Below, piece by piece: positions 50,625 to 63,200 of a DNA stretch of 64,000 bases. The stretch covers positions 1 to 64,000 of the forward strand of contig LGRX02027000.1 in NCBI GenBank assembly GCA_001247695.2. The letters are read 5' to 3'. Positions within the stretch are counted from its first letter, which is position 1. Every line of letters begins with the position of its first letter. The notes below the pieces were generated by a model. It was not told where the DNA came from, did not search any database, and was given only the letters and a program-made list of their open reading frames with translations. Origin of the DNA: Cymbomonas tetramitiformis (lineage: Eukaryota; Chlorophyta; Pyramimonadophyceae; Pyramimonadales; Pyramimonadaceae). The position numbers and the translations under genes were made by a program.

Positions 50625-51150
50625 TTCCGTTATTGATGACGAAAGCATCGCACAGGCAGAAAAATAATATGCAGATGAGCGCTCACCTAATATTTCTGTC
50701 ATCGATGACGGAAATATTTTATTTTATGTTTTCACAATTAAGCTCCTCACAGTGAGACGGTTGTTTTTTGTTTAACTTTTCCGTCATCGATGACGGTAAA
50801 GTTTTTAAGACACAAAAAGACCCTGAAGATTACCGTGTGCTAACTGTTTCCGTCATCGATGACGGAAATATTTTATTTTATGTTTTCACAATTAAGCTCC
50901 TTACAGTGAGACGGTTGATTCTTGTTTAATTTTTCCGTCATCGATGACGGTAAAGTTATTTAGACACAAAAAGACCCTGAAGATTACCGTTTGCTAACTG
51001 TTTCCGTCATCGATGACGGAAAACCTTTCCAGAGATCCCGTGGAAGAGCGGCTGTGAACTCTGTCCGTCATTGATGACGGACTTTTTTTTTTAACAGCGC
51101 AATTGACAGGTGGCCTTTTTGCAGGTTGTATTTTTGTCATCGATGACGGG
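50625..51150. repeat. Array of eight TCCGTCATCGATGACGGA palindromes
   Basis: Palindromic 18-mers (core GTCATCGATGAC) at about 50,625, 50,695, 50,779, 50,848, 50,932, 51,001, 51,063 and 51,134, spaced 62-84 bp apart, embedded in partly repeated spacers. Looks like a multimerised binding site for a dimeric protein, perhaps transposase (inference). Confidence 0.88.
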
Positions 51151-51229
51151 TACTTTTCACAGAGTCTTTTGTACTTCGTAATTACCTTACTTCTCTTTGT
51201 ACATGTTCGGGTTGTTAAATTAAAGTTAC

Positions 51230-51800
51230 TAGCCCAAAGTTTAAAGAGCTTTGCGCAAGCTTAATCCGCTTGACAATGTTTGAGGTTGTCTTTGCGCAAA
51301 GATCTTTCCTTACAAGATTATCTTTGCGCAAACTTTAACAACCAACGCTTACAATCTGCTCAAGCAAACTTTGCGACGCCGCAAGTTTGAATAGCTTTAA
51401 AGGATCTTTGTGCAAGCTTAATCTGCTTGACAAAGTTTGAGGTTGCCTTTGCGCAAAGATCTTTCCTTAGAAGATCTTTGCGCAAGCTTCAATTAACGCT
51501 TACTTCCTCAAGGCAACTGTGCGCCGCCGCAAAGTTTTAAGAGCTTTAAAGAGCTTTGCGCAAGCTTAATCCGCTCGACAATGTTTGAGGTTGTCTTTGC
51601 GCAAAGATCTTTCCTTACAAGATTATCTTTGCGCAAGCTTCAACCAACGCAACTTACAATCTGCTCAAGCAAACTTTGCGACGCCGCTCAGTTTGAATTG
51701 CTTTAAAGATGTTGGCGCTGCAAGCTTAATCTGCGTGACAAAGTTTGAGGTTGTCTTTGGAAGCGCAAAGATCTTTCCCTAGAAGATCTTTGCGTGCGCA
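51230..51800. repeat. TTTGCGCAAAGATCTTTCC repeat array
   Basis: Four diverged units of about 130-180 bp containing TTTGCGCAAGCTTAATCYGC, GACAAWGTTTGAGGTTG and TTTGCGCAAAGATCTTTCC. The TTTGCGCAAA core is itself palindromic. Confidence 0.82.
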
Positions 51801-52949
51801 GGCTTCCTTAAAATCTATACGATCCTTAAGTTCTGGTAGAGCTTTATTGTAAACGCCGCTAAATATAGTAGTAGATTCCACAGTGTGGGAAGCAACTTCA
51901 TAGCGGCTTCAGGGTAGCTTCGACTTTTTTTCCCCCTCTTATTATTTCCCTTTTTTTGTTTGAGAGGCATTATGCATTTTTTAATGACTACCTATTATTT
52001 CACACACTAGTAAACACACGTCACCTCATTTCACGCGTGCACAAACCACCAAATTTCACACGTGCTAAAAATGTCCCCCAACCGAGTCCCAGAGATTATG
52101 AAAGAATGGTCTTTGCAAAAAGGAACTGGGAAGAATGCAACGTGTGCTGCCTCAAAGAGTAGAGCTGGAAGTGCAACTGCCAAGGCCACCAATGCAGCTC
52201 AGCCCATCCTGCCTCCAGATTATCCGCGAGTTGTAGTGCAATGTCAGAGAAAGTTGTTGGGTACTGGAGAATTTGTTTCTCATAAGTGCCAGTTTTGTCC
52301 AGTTAAACGTTGCGTGTTCGCTCTGATGCCAGCGCATTTCAATATTTCGAGACCCCCTACTGATGGAACTATTGTGGTGCACAAATGAGCTAAGGCGTAA
52401 GAGCGGTGGCCTGAACTTTTTGTAACTAGTTTCGTAAGGTGTTGTGCATGCACAAGAAACTGGGACAAAATACAATACATTACATAAAATATTGTAGTTC
52501 TTACCGTATGTAACTGTTAACTGTTGCAATATGAGAAAAAGCTTTGTATTATTTGTACCTGCGTGAGTGTTACCCAAATTTTTATTGATTGTGAAAATAT
52601 GTAAATGAATTGAGTAAATGAGAAGTTTAGAAATATATACGCACGACAGAAAAAACAAAGTGGTTTTAACATACGCAAGGTTTATTTTAGAAAAAAAAGT
52701 TTTTATAAAATCACTGTTCTCACACACAAATTCTGGAATTCTGAACAATTTCTTAAGTTTAGTAAAATTACAATGTAGATTACAAAAAAACAGATTTTAA
52801 AAACATGCAATTCATAAAAATAACACTGTGATTTTTATTATTTGCAATTTTTTGGCATTTCCAAATTTAATAATTTTACATGGTGATTTTTCCAATCCCC
52901 CAATCCTCGAATCCCCCAATCCCACAAACTGTGTTGACTCCCTGCAGGG

Positions 52950-55900
52950 GGGACTTGCCCAAATAACATCGAAGAATCCAGGCGGGTATTGCTTGTAGTC
53001 CCATTGCAGGATGTCACACACATGAGTGGGTTGCCAGATATGTCCGGAGTCGAGGGTCACCACTGAGGCGGAGGGGAAGCAATTTAGGAATTCCCTCTCT
53101 ACTGAGCCAGTACCGCTGAAAAGTACGAGAATCCTGGGCGTGCGGGTTGTTTTTGTCTGTATTGCCAGCAGCTCTGTCACCAGTGCCAACGACCCATCCT
53201 CCACGCGCTCCTGGCGTTCCCACGGCAGGGGGATATCATCTTCCATCTGTTCGAGCTGGTCCAGTTCATCGCAGGGATTGGTGATGAGGTGGGCCAGTGT
53301 CATTCCGGCTTGAGCGGAGTGGCGGCCACGCTGCTCGCGTCGCCGAGTGGCTTCGTCGCGGACTTGCGCTTCCATGTGCGGTCTCGCTTGCTCGAATTCA
53401 CGAAGTTGTTGAAGTGGACTTCCGCGTTCAAGTTTGTCACGCGTCCTCCATTGGTCGTGAGCTTTGGAGTAGCCAGTCCAGCGAACCTTCCACTCTTCCA
53501 CCTCCTTTCCTCGAACAGACCGCACGCGACGTGCAAGGATACGCTCAACGTGTGCTTCCTTCTGACCGTCCACTACCACCTCTTCAGGTACTGCTAGGTG
53601 ATCGCGTGCGGCAAAAGCATCTTGACCGCTGGTGTACGGTTTGAGGCGATGTTGAGCGAACACGTCGTGAATCCGCCAGTGAGGAGGGAGGCGTAGGCGG
53701 TAGGCTACTGGAGCTCCTCTGTCGGCTTCGGGCATGGTCATCTGTATATCGCTGAAGAAGCGTTCGGTCACAGGAACTGGTCCATGCCAGCGCTTGGTCA
53801 GTTTCCTACAGATGGAGCGATCCATCACCTTCTCCGTAAGGTGTTTCGCCTCTATCCAGACCAGATCTCCAACAGCATACTCCCGCTGCCCGTGTCTGCG
53901 ATCAAACTGTTCGCGCTGTCGCTGTTGAGCCAGCTCTAACCGCTGCCTGGCGTCCCGCAGCTGCGACGAAAATTTCACAGCCACTTCGTGTGCGGTGCCT
54001 ACTCCCCCAGTTCGTCGTCCAGCGGTGGACTGTGCGGCCTCCAGGAAAAGGTCCAACTGCGACAGCGGCGAGAACCCGAACACCAGTTCAAACGGCGTGA
54101 AGCCAGTAGATTCACTCCTGGAGTCATTGATCGCGAACTCCACGTTAGTGGTGAACAGATCCCAGTCCTCCACATTGGCGTCAACAAAGGACCTGAGCAT
54201 GTCCTCAATAACCCTGTTGCTGTGTTCCGCCTGGCCGTCAGACCGAGGGTTGTACGGCGTGGTACGAGCCACTTTCACACCCATCAGTCTCATGAGTTCC
54301 TGCCAGAAAGCATCTTGAAACCGCGGGTCACGATCAGAGACAATCTTCATAGGTGCGCCATGTAAGCGCCACACCGAGTCAAAGTAGATTCTGGCCACCA
54401 CAGCTGCGGAGCTGTCGCCGAAGTTCATTGGCACAACGTGGACCATCTTCGTCAGCTTGCAGGTGAAGGCCACGAAAGCATCATTGCCCCTCTCCGATAC
54501 CGGCAGGCCGGTGACGAAGTCCACCGCGACATCCTGCCATGGCCTGTTCGGGATGCTGTGAGGGTTTAGCAACCCATCCGGGTAAGTTCCCCGCGGTCTC
54601 ACTGATTGGCACACTGCGCAGGATGCAACCCAGGTGCCCACATCTTCCGCGGCACCACGCCAATAGAAGCGTCGCAGCACCCTCTCCAGAGTCTTGTCTC
54701 GCCCAGTATGGCCTGAGGACAATGACTCATGAGCATGGCGAATCACTACTTCTCGAAGTGGAGAGTCCTCCCCCAGCACCAACTGATATCTCCCTGCTGC
54801 GGTCCTCCAAACCACTTCACCCACCAGCCTGAAGTCCTGTAGGCATTGGTGTGGTGCCGCCTTCACTTTCTCCCGCAGCGAACGAAGTGTCCCCTCTCGG
54901 GTGTACTCCGCTTTCAACGCACGCAGGAACTTTGAGTCCGACTGCTGGGAGGATGCGTCTCTGAAGGCTGCTGCCTCACCTGTCCTTATCACAGCGGGGG
55001 CCGTTCGCGGGTGCCTCACGCGTGCCGGCTGTGGTTTGGCGGGAGGGGCGTGTACTATCAGAACAGGCCAACGAAGGTCGAAGGCCTTCCCATCTGGGTT
55101 CTCGAAGAACTGATTGGGCTCGCCCTTATCATCGTGAGTAGGGATGACCTCCACGATCTGCATATTGGCCTTTCTGAAAAGTTTGCGCCACGCGGGGAGC
55201 TTGGACTGGTGATCTGGTAGAACGAAGACTGCTGAGGTGTTTTCTGGGTCTGCCTTCCATTCTGCGATATACTTGTTCAAAATCGCCTCCACCGTAATGT
55301 GCTTGGAGTTATATGGAGGGTTACACCAAACCCGAAGGCCCCTCCATTTCTCTGAAAGGCAGTCTGTCCAGAATCTATCCGCCTGTCTGTTGCGGCCGCC
55401 AAAGTCACAACAGGCGTCCACATCGAAGGGTCCAAACTTCTCGGCGTACTTCGAGGAGTACTCTGCTCGGACACGCCAATTCTGTGAGTCTTCGGGGGGA
55501 GTCTGCCGTTTTTGCGGGTGAAGGACCGGGGATGGAGCTGACTGCTGGGGCGCCTGCTGCGGGGATGGTGAGCTCACTGGCACCTTCTCAGTGGGCGCCT
55601 CCGATGCGTCAGCTCGTGATGGCGTTCGCGTCTTCGGTGACGCCAACTGTGGAGGCGCTGGGGTCGTAGGGGCTCTTCCAGCGCGTGACATGCTCCTCGT
55701 TATCCTTATCTGAGGTGGAGCTCTGTCAGGGGGTTGGTGTGGAGCTTCTGTCGGCTTCGCGCTATCAGCTTCAGGCCAATCAGGCATGTCGAAGTCGAGG
55801 TGATTCTCCTTCATTCCCTTATAGAGCTTCGGATTAACGAGAGCGATGGTCTCCCCCATGTCCATGGCCTGTTCCGCCACGGAGAGGGTCTCCACTGCTG

Positions 55901-58900
55901 AGAGCCAACAGTCAACCGTCTGAGCCCAGTGGGGATGAGCTGCGGGTGGTGAGCTGGAGAAGCATTCAGACTCCAGCGTTGCCAGAGGGTCTTTCGGCAG
56001 GTCTGAGGTGGGGTCGATCACTCCTGCCTCCTTCAACCCCTCGCGAACGTCCTTGTCTTTGAAGTCGGGTCTTCTGGACAGGGCGTCTGGTACCAGCAGC
56101 AGCGCTCCCTTGATGTACTCCATTCTCGGGACTCCCACCTCCACCAGATCCATGTACCAGCGTGCCTGTCTGCGGCTAAGCTCTCTGCCAGGTTCCATCA
56201 GCCATTCAAGGGGGCGGTGATCACCCTGGATGCGGAAGTTGGTGAAGATGAGGTAATGCCGCCAGGTGACGGTGGTACAGTGGTGTAGAGCACCTAGCTC
56301 ACGCTCGCCGGTGTGATAATTCTGCTCGGCGGCTGAGAACTGGCGGCTCTCGTATGCTATCACGCGCAGCCCAAGACCATCTCCATTGTCTTGCATAAGT
56401 ACTCCCCCAAGAGCGATGCCGCTAGCATCCGTCTGCACCACGAAAGGCGCTGTGCCGTCTGCGGCACCCTTAATGTTGGGCAAGGCGAGCACTGGCGCTG
56501 ATGTGAGGGCCTTCTTCAGCTCCTCGAAGGCCCACTGCTGCATGGGACCCCACTCCCAGGGTACGTCCGACTTGGTCAACCGGGTGAGGGGCTGAGCGAT
56601 CTCGGAGAAGCAGTGGATGAACCTGCGGTAATACCCCGCTAGGCCCAAGAACTGCCTGACGTGGGTAACCGTCTCCAGCTCGGGCCAGTCCCTCACTGCA
56701 GCCACCTTGTCGTGTTGGGGTCTGCAGCCATCTGCGGAGATACAGTGGCCAAGGAACCGCAAGGATTTCTTCAACAGCTGGCACTTGGACCTCTTGAGGA
56801 AGACGCCCTTCTCCCTGCATGTCAGGAGCAGTTGTTTGACGTGCTCGTAGTGCTCTGCAGCGGTGTTGCTGAAGACGACCACATCATCGATGAAGATCCG
56901 GACAAATGGAAGATGGCCCAAGGCCCGCTGCATCCGTCGCTGGTACTGAGATGGTGAATTCTGCAGCCCCTGCGGCATGACCAACCACTCATATGACCCC
57001 ATTTGGGTGGTGAAGGCGGTCTTCTCGACATCCCCTGGTGCCATCGGTACTTGCCAGAAGCCATCCACCGCGTCGAACGAAGAGAAGAACTTCGCACCCT
57101 GCATCTCGTCGAACATCATCTGGATGTCTGGGAGAGGATACTTGTCCTTAACTGTCTGGCGGTTGAGGAGCCGGTAATCGATCACCAGTCGCAGCTCCTT
57201 GGGGTTCCCGGGTTTAGGGACCATCAAACAGGGAGCTGCATAAGGGCTGGAAGAGGGTCGGATGTAGCCCTTGGACATCAGAGTCTCCACGCGTTCTCGA
57301 AGTTGGCGGAGTTCCTCTGCGGACTTCTTGTAGATGCGCTGGCAGGGAGGTCCCTTCTTGCTCAGCTCAGGGTCCAGGTTAATGTTGGCTTCATCTTGGG
57401 GGTCATGTCTGAGTCCATCGATGTTCGGTAGGGCAGTCGTCATCTCCTTCTTGTACTCCTCACCCCAGAAGTCCTGAAACTTGAGGGTCCACTCAGGGCT
57501 CACTTCTGCATCTTCAGTATCCGCAGCGGGTTCGGCGTTCTCAGAGTCGATAGCCGTGGCTGCAAAGGCAGAAGCAGTATCGTCGGGGGACTTCTCGGCC
57601 ACCATGAGCCAGGCGGGCTGTATCTCCGGGTCGTCATTGCCGCGTAGCTTCTGCGTCTCCGCATACACCAGGTACTTCTTCAGCTGGGCAGGGGTCAGGA
57701 ACACCTCATCCACCAATCCCGCGCAGGCCGTACCCTTCGGAGACTTGTCCCCAGATGCTTTCCCAGGAGAACAGCCTGTGATGGTGACGCGATCCCCAAT
57801 CTTGCCACTGCGGGACTTCCTGAGGAAGGAGACGGAGCCATTCCCTTCATAGCCCAGAGTGACAGGAGAGTGACTGCGCAGCCACCTTCCGCCGAGGATA
57901 ACATCCACCTGTATGCCCAGTGGCAGGATCCGGAGGGCAAGGGCGTTCTCCGTGTAGGTGCCCGTGGTGGTGTGCGTGTTAAATTTGGCGTACGCGGTGG
58001 CGCCAGTGATCTTCACAGATCCATCCGCCAGGGTGACTCGCATCTCGGAGCCGGCTCGTGTTGTGAGGCCACATCGCTTAGCGCTCTGCTCCGAGATGAA
58101 GTTGTCAGAGGCCCCCGAGTCAATCAACACCTTGACCGTGTGTCCTCTGAGGGTTGCGTAGAATACCAGCAGTAGCGGTCCTTCTTCGTCATGTGCCGCT
58201 GCAAGGGTGCCCTCGATGTCGGTCTTCCACTGAACTCCCCCATCTGTGCGTATGCTTTTGCATTTGAGGTTGGGGAGGAGGTTGTCCGAGGCCTCGCGGC
58301 ATTCTTCCAACGTTTGCCTACACGCGGCGTAGAACTCCTCATCCAGCAAATCAACATCTTCAGGCGGATGACTGACGAGGTTGTCTGCACTCGCCGTCAG
58401 CAGGGTGCCCGCTGAGGTGCATTCGCTCGAGGTGGGGCTGACATGAGTGGTGTCGCTGGTGGTAGGGCTCACATGGGTGGTGTCACTGGTAGTAGGGCTC
58501 ACATGTGTAGTGCCACTGGTGGTAGGGCTAACATGGGTAGTGCCGCTTACTGTGGGGCTCACGTGGGTAGTGCCGCTTGTTGTGGGGCTCACATGGGTAG
58601 CGACACTATTGGTGAGACTGCCATGGGTGAGAGGATCCTCGTCATGCTGAGGGCTGCCAGCAGGGGAGTCGTGGGCGAGCTGGTGGGAGCTCTGGTGGTC
58701 AGTTCTCGTCTGAGGGGTCCCAGCTGCTGCCATCTGCTGGGTGAAGCAGAGCGAGTTGACCGAGGACTCCTCTTCCATCACCTCAGGGTCTTCAGCGATG
58801 GGGTGGCTGTCGAGACAGGGTGGCGCTTCATCCACTTCATGCGTTTTGACGGTGGTCATCTGCTGGGTGAAGCAAAGCGAACTGGGTGCGGAGGTCTCCT

Positions 58901-60089
58901 CCGCCTCTGAGCAGTAGGATGAACCTTCGGGGTTTCCTCCCGGAGTGGCCGGCGCGTTATCATGGTGCGAAGATGTAGTCTCTGTTGTGGGCTCGGCCAG
59001 CGAGGATGATGGAGGGGATGCTCCCAAGGGGCTGGGACCCAGCTTCCTCATCTTGTACTGGTGTACTGCGTGCAGACTGCACCAGGCGCCAGGTAAACCC
59101 ACATCTCCCGCTGTCCCAGGTATCGTGCCCACTTCAGTGTCCAGGGTGCAGAGGGATGTCGAAGACCTCGCTGCTGCTCTTCGTGCGCCCTCCTTTTCCC
59201 ACAGCCTGCTACCTGGGGAAGAGTCTGGACTCGAAGTGGCGATTGCCTTTTGCTGCTCGGCAGGCGACAGCTCTCTCCAAGCCGCGTAGAGGTCGTGGGA
59301 GCTGGTGTTAGAGGATTCGGGGACTTGCTGGCGACCGTCGTGTGAAAGGAGGTGCCACAATGCTATGCGCTGATGGCCTTCCTTGCGATCTTGAGGTTCG
59401 CGGGCAATGCGTATCCTCTCTGCCAGCTGGTTGGCGCGGTTCACGCGCTCCTTTGGCGATCGACTCCCAGAGTGTACGCGGCTGCGGACGCGCTCCGACA
59501 TTTTATCCACCAGGTCCTTGGCAGCCTCTGGGGACTTGCGCAGAGCTCTGCGGACCTTCTGCATGGCGACTTCGAGGGGGAGGGAGTACAGATCTCTCTT
59601 CCAGTGCCACGCAGTTAGCCTTTTCCGTGGGTCTGCGAGGTTGGACTGATAGATGGGCAGCGGTAGGACAACACGCGGTCGGGGGCGAAGGTCGCGGGGC
59701 TCTCCGCGGTTGTTGCCCATAATGGGGGGTCTGTGCCGGGGAACTCGCCGTCCCCTCCGACCCTCGATCCTCGCTTGTGTATAAGCGGGGCCGTCATCAA
59801 GAGGTAGCGACGGCTCATCGAAGGGGGTGCTTCCTGCGAGAGGGTGGCTGGACAAGTCATCCCTCGGCGGCGATGGGGCACCAGCTGAGCGGTAGGTGCG
59901 TCGCAAGCGGGTCCCAGAGGTGAAGGCCACACTCTTGGGGTGGGGACGTTGGCCCCAAGGGTCTCTGCGTCCTCGGGCGCGTCGGGGTTCCACTGGTTCT
60001 GACCGCTTCTCCAGGGCGGAGAGGGTCTGATCATCAGGGCAAGACCTCACTTCCCCGAAGGGCAGGGTCTGGGGCTGGCCGCCGGCCAG
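52950..60089 (-). pseudogene. R2 pol polyprotein: PR-RT-RH-adenine MTase-IN-chromodomain-C5 MTase N-half
   Basis: One long frame follows the gag UGA. Approximate residues from the ATG at 60,050: aspartic protease DSGASDNF (643); RT (900-1,110, FIDD at 1,055); RNase H QTDASG (1,206); phage-Dam-like methyltransferase DVDACCD...VWCNPPYNS (1,540-1,650, NPPY near 1,577); integrase zinc domain (1,770-1,810); integrase core with D-D-E (VAVDF 1,843, SDRD 1,907, NRVIED); chromodomain (ERILARRVRSVRGKEVEEWKVRWTGYS, 2,165-2,200); C5 methyltransferase motif I (LFSGTGS, 2,313) up to ASPPC. It is interrupted there by the MULE, and the rest is at 48,427-48,894. Apart from this insertion the frame is intact, indicating recent activity. 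Confidence 0.92.
58440..58620 (-). repeat. 30-bp coding minisatellite (TTHVSPTTSG units)
   Basis: Six ten-residue units in R2 versus four in R1 at 6,500-6,610. Copy number differs between retroelement copies without changing the frame; located in the disordered region before the protease. Confidence 0.85.
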
Positions 60090-60092
60090 TCA
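60075..60092 (-). promoter_or_regulatory. Candidate UGA readthrough site between gag and pol (R2)
   Basis: Minus strand: TGA then CTGGCCGGCGGCCAG, identical to R1 (4,998-5,015). Gag (61,072 to 60,090) and pol (from 60,089) share the frame. Confidence 0.6.
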
Positions 60093-61056
60093 TTCGTCGC
60101 TCTCCACCGGGGGAAGGCCGTCACCCTCCACAAGCTCGATGCCCGCAAGGGCCGCCAGGGTCTGGTAGCTCTGCTCGTCCTCACAGGTAGCAAGAGCCAG
60201 GACCTCCTCGGAGAACTCTTCTGGGACGCCATCCACCGAGGAGATGTCCTCCTGCTGCTCGATGGCCCAAACGACGGCGGCTACAAACCCAGGGGAGTTC
60301 GCCAGTCGAGCGGGTGCATTGGCCCTCCACTCCTTGAGCTTAGCCTCGTCCGTGCAGTTACGGACGATGTGCTCCGCAGAGCCGCAGGCGAAGCACCGGC
60401 GGACTTTCGGAGCATCGGGGCGGGAGAGGCCAGGTGGTGGTGGCAAAGGGGTCACTGCCGCGGCAACGGTGGTGGCAGGCCCATTCTCCAGCATGGCAAG
60501 AGCTGGGCGGTTCGAAGAGGGGGTACGCCTGTAGAAGGGGGTGCGAGGTGGTGGGTTAGCGAAGGAAACAGCACGGGGAGGACGGTCTTGAGAGCGCCTC
60601 TGAGCCGCCTCCGTGTCAATGTCACTCTCCACCTCCTCAGCAACTTCCCGAATCTTCAACAAGGCGTTGTGGGTGCCTGGGATGTCGTCAGCGACGGCCT
60701 TCCTCTCCCACTCTTCTGGTTTGGAGACATCCAAGTGGATGGCTCTCAGGCGCCGCATCACCTTGGGTGCATATTTCAGCCCCCGGCGGTACGTAGAGAG
60801 CATCGACAAGTTGGTCATCTCCACGCAATTTGGGACTCTGCCGGCCAAGAAGTTGACGGAGGCCATGCGGGTCTCCAGTCGCGAGAAATACTCCGCCGCG
60901 GTCTCGTTCACCGCTTGCTTCAGGGCAATGGCCTCGCCGTGTGCGTTCTCCAGGTAGGCCTGCGTCAGAGAGCACACCGCCAGATCGCTGAAGAACACGT
61001 CCAGGTCCCCGTAGCGTTGGTGCCAAGCTTGCTCGGACCCAAAGGTCCCCGCCGCG

Positions 61057-61072
61057 CGCTCCATCGCTCCAA
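61057..61072. repeat. 8-bp imperfect duplication in R2 gag
   Basis: CGCTCCAT followed by CGCTCCAA; R1 has a single unit. It shifts the frame. An 8-bp near-duplication with a changed end base looks like an hAT-type excision footprint. Confidence 0.7.
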
Positions 61073-63029
61073 GAACTTTCTCTGTTGGTCTTGAAGAGTG
61101 TACTCCTTGAAGCTCCAAAGAAGGCTTGACACACTCGCCTGGTACTCTGATACTGATGGCGTACAACTGGGAGTGGTCAGTGCTTCGATCACGATGGCCT
61201 CCTGGAATACCTTCCGCACCATGTGGGAGTAGTGCTCCAACTGCGTCAGGAGGCCCTCCTTGTCGGCCGATTTTGTGTCGGACGCGGAGCGGGGGAACCT
61301 GGTGACGCTCTTGACCAGCTTTAGCACCATCTCTTTGGTCTTGTGCTCCAGGCGGACCTCGTCTGGAGATGCTCGCAGGTTAGTGCCCTGCGGCAGACGG
61401 ACGATGCCTGGAACAAAGGGGGTGGCGCTGGGAGAGAGCACGGGGTTCGCAGCGGCGGCAGAGTGAACGGGGTTCGCGGCAGCGGCCGAGTGAACGGGGT
61501 TTGCGGCGGCGGAATGGGGAAAACGGGCAGGAGGTGGTGGTCCCGGGGCATGCGCGGGCGGAGGCGCAGGCGCGGGATTTGTGGGGACTGCGGTCGGAGT
61601 GGGCGGTAATGTAGGGGCTGATGGTGGTGCGGGGAGTGGAAGAGGTGTATGGAAGGGCAGGGGTGTGGATGGTTGTGCGGCCACCACGCTCATGCTCCGG
61701 TACCAATCGGAGTTGCTGACCTCCGACCACGCGGCGAGCCCGTCCTGATCGAAGTTCTGCATCTCCGACTCCCGCGCAGTAGCAGGGATCCACTCCCACA
61801 CTGGCTGCCCCATGCTGGTAGACCGCACATTGGCCGCGGCTGGGTCCCCCATTGCCATATCCATGACCTCGCGGTCGACCATGAGGACCCAGGTCTCCAC
61901 ACGAGGGTTGGTAAGGGGTAGGGGTGCATGGTGTAGCCGGCCCCCCATGCGCGCATATGCAGTCAGCGGCGCTCCCAGCAGGTGCATGATCCTGAACAAG
62001 ATGGCGTCGCCCTGCACCCCAGCCCGGCGGCGTTCGTCCCATGGTAGGGAGACGGTTGCCGCGCCTCGCACCCCAGCTGACTGGTGTACCCACAATGACC
62101 CACCATCGTGGGTGACGAAGAGGGCTCTGACCTCTGGGTACTGAGGGTAGGAGGGCTCTGGTGCGGGATCGTCAGGGGGATCCTGAGGTGGATCACTAGG
62201 GGGGCCTGGTGGTGAGTCGCTTGGACTGGAGTCTCTGGGCTCTGAGTCGGGATTGCCACCGCCGTGCACCACCGTCTCCATCGACTGCCGCCGGCGGGCC
62301 ACCATCATGTTATGGGGATTTGGCCGGCCCTGAGTGGGAGGTTCGGCGGGAGCGGTCTCAGCGGCGGTCTGAGGCACTGGAGGGGTTACGCTGGCGACAG
62401 CGTCTGACTCGTGTAGATGGTCCGCCGTCAGGCCCTGTGCGCTGCCCTGAGGGTCGCCTGGTGGGGAGGCTCCTGCCGATGTCGTCGCACCAGGCGGCGC
62501 GAGTCCTCTCGAGAGCACCGCGGAGATGTCCAGGGCCTGTACTGCCGCTAGGACTTCTCTGCGAATGTGTTCACTTCGGCTGCTCGCGTCCGAGTCAGAG
62601 CCGGACCTGTGGGCGGCCCTCCGCCTGCGCTCAGCCCGTGCCTGCGTGCTTCGGCTGCCTCTGGTCCCCGTGCTGGTGCGGCTGATGTCCGTGCCGGAGT
62701 CGGGGTCAGAGTGATCAGGTGCGTGGCTTGGGCCTGGAAGATGCTTGCCATGTGTCGCAGGGCCCGAAGATGCCCTTCGGGAACGCCGACGCCGGCGAGT
62801 CTCTGAGGTTGTCGCCACCGCGGGAAGGTGGCGCACCAAGAGCTGGGTACCGCCCAAGACGTTCTGCTGAACCCCGCTGTCAAGGGGTACCTGCAGAGGG
62901 TCCGGCAGGGCCGCGGCGCCGATGCTGATGAAGTGCTGCAGCGATGAGGGATCCGCGCCTGAGTCATGAAGCGCGGAGGTGGCTGGTGCCAGCTGATGGG
63001 GCTGCTGTGGTCGATGCTGCGGCTGTTGT

Positions 63030-63200
63030 GGCGGCTGCGGTGCTGTTGCTGCTGCTGCTGCTGCTGCTGTTGCTGCTGTAACTGCTGCTGTTGTAACTGC
63101 TGCTGCTGTAACTGCTGCTGCATCGGTTCCAGTGGCTGCTGCTGAAGCCACTGCTGTTGCTGCTGCTGGTACGCGAGCCACTGCTGCTGCTGCTGTAGCT
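63030..63200 (-). repeat. CAG/CTG trinucleotide tract in R2 gag
   Basis: Imperfect (CAG)n with CAA interruptions, coding poly-Gln in the upstream gag frame and poly-Ala/Thr in the downstream frame. The frame of the recognisable gag sequence differs on its two sides, so a slip occurred in the tract. Confidence 0.85.

Larger units (their letters stand above)
48895..52940. mobile_element. Mutator-like non-autonomous DNA transposon, 4.05 kb
   Basis: The 9-bp direct duplication CCTGCAGGG (48,886-48,894; 52,941-52,949) flanks inverted ends (GAGCTTACACAG / GAGTCAACACAG, then TTGTGGGATTGGGGGATT and AAAAATCAC). Nine-base duplications are typical of MULEs. It sits inside the catalytic PPC codons of R2's methyltransferase. 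The interior consists of three tandem arrays and AT-rich spacer. An ORF of 108 codons (52,062-52,388) has a CxxC pair but no recognisable domain. No transposase. Confidence 0.85.

Noticed and set aside
50625..51150. Regularly spaced palindromic repeats that could suggest a CRISPR array
   Set aside because: Spacers are partly repeated themselves, the spacing varies, there are no cas genes, and the array is inside a eukaryotic DNA transposon.
52062..52388. 108-aa ORF in the MULE as a captured host gene
   Set aside because: It has a start and a CxxC pair (HKCQFCPVKRC), but no recognisable domain, repeat or second copy supports it as a gene; kept only as a remark in the MULE entry.
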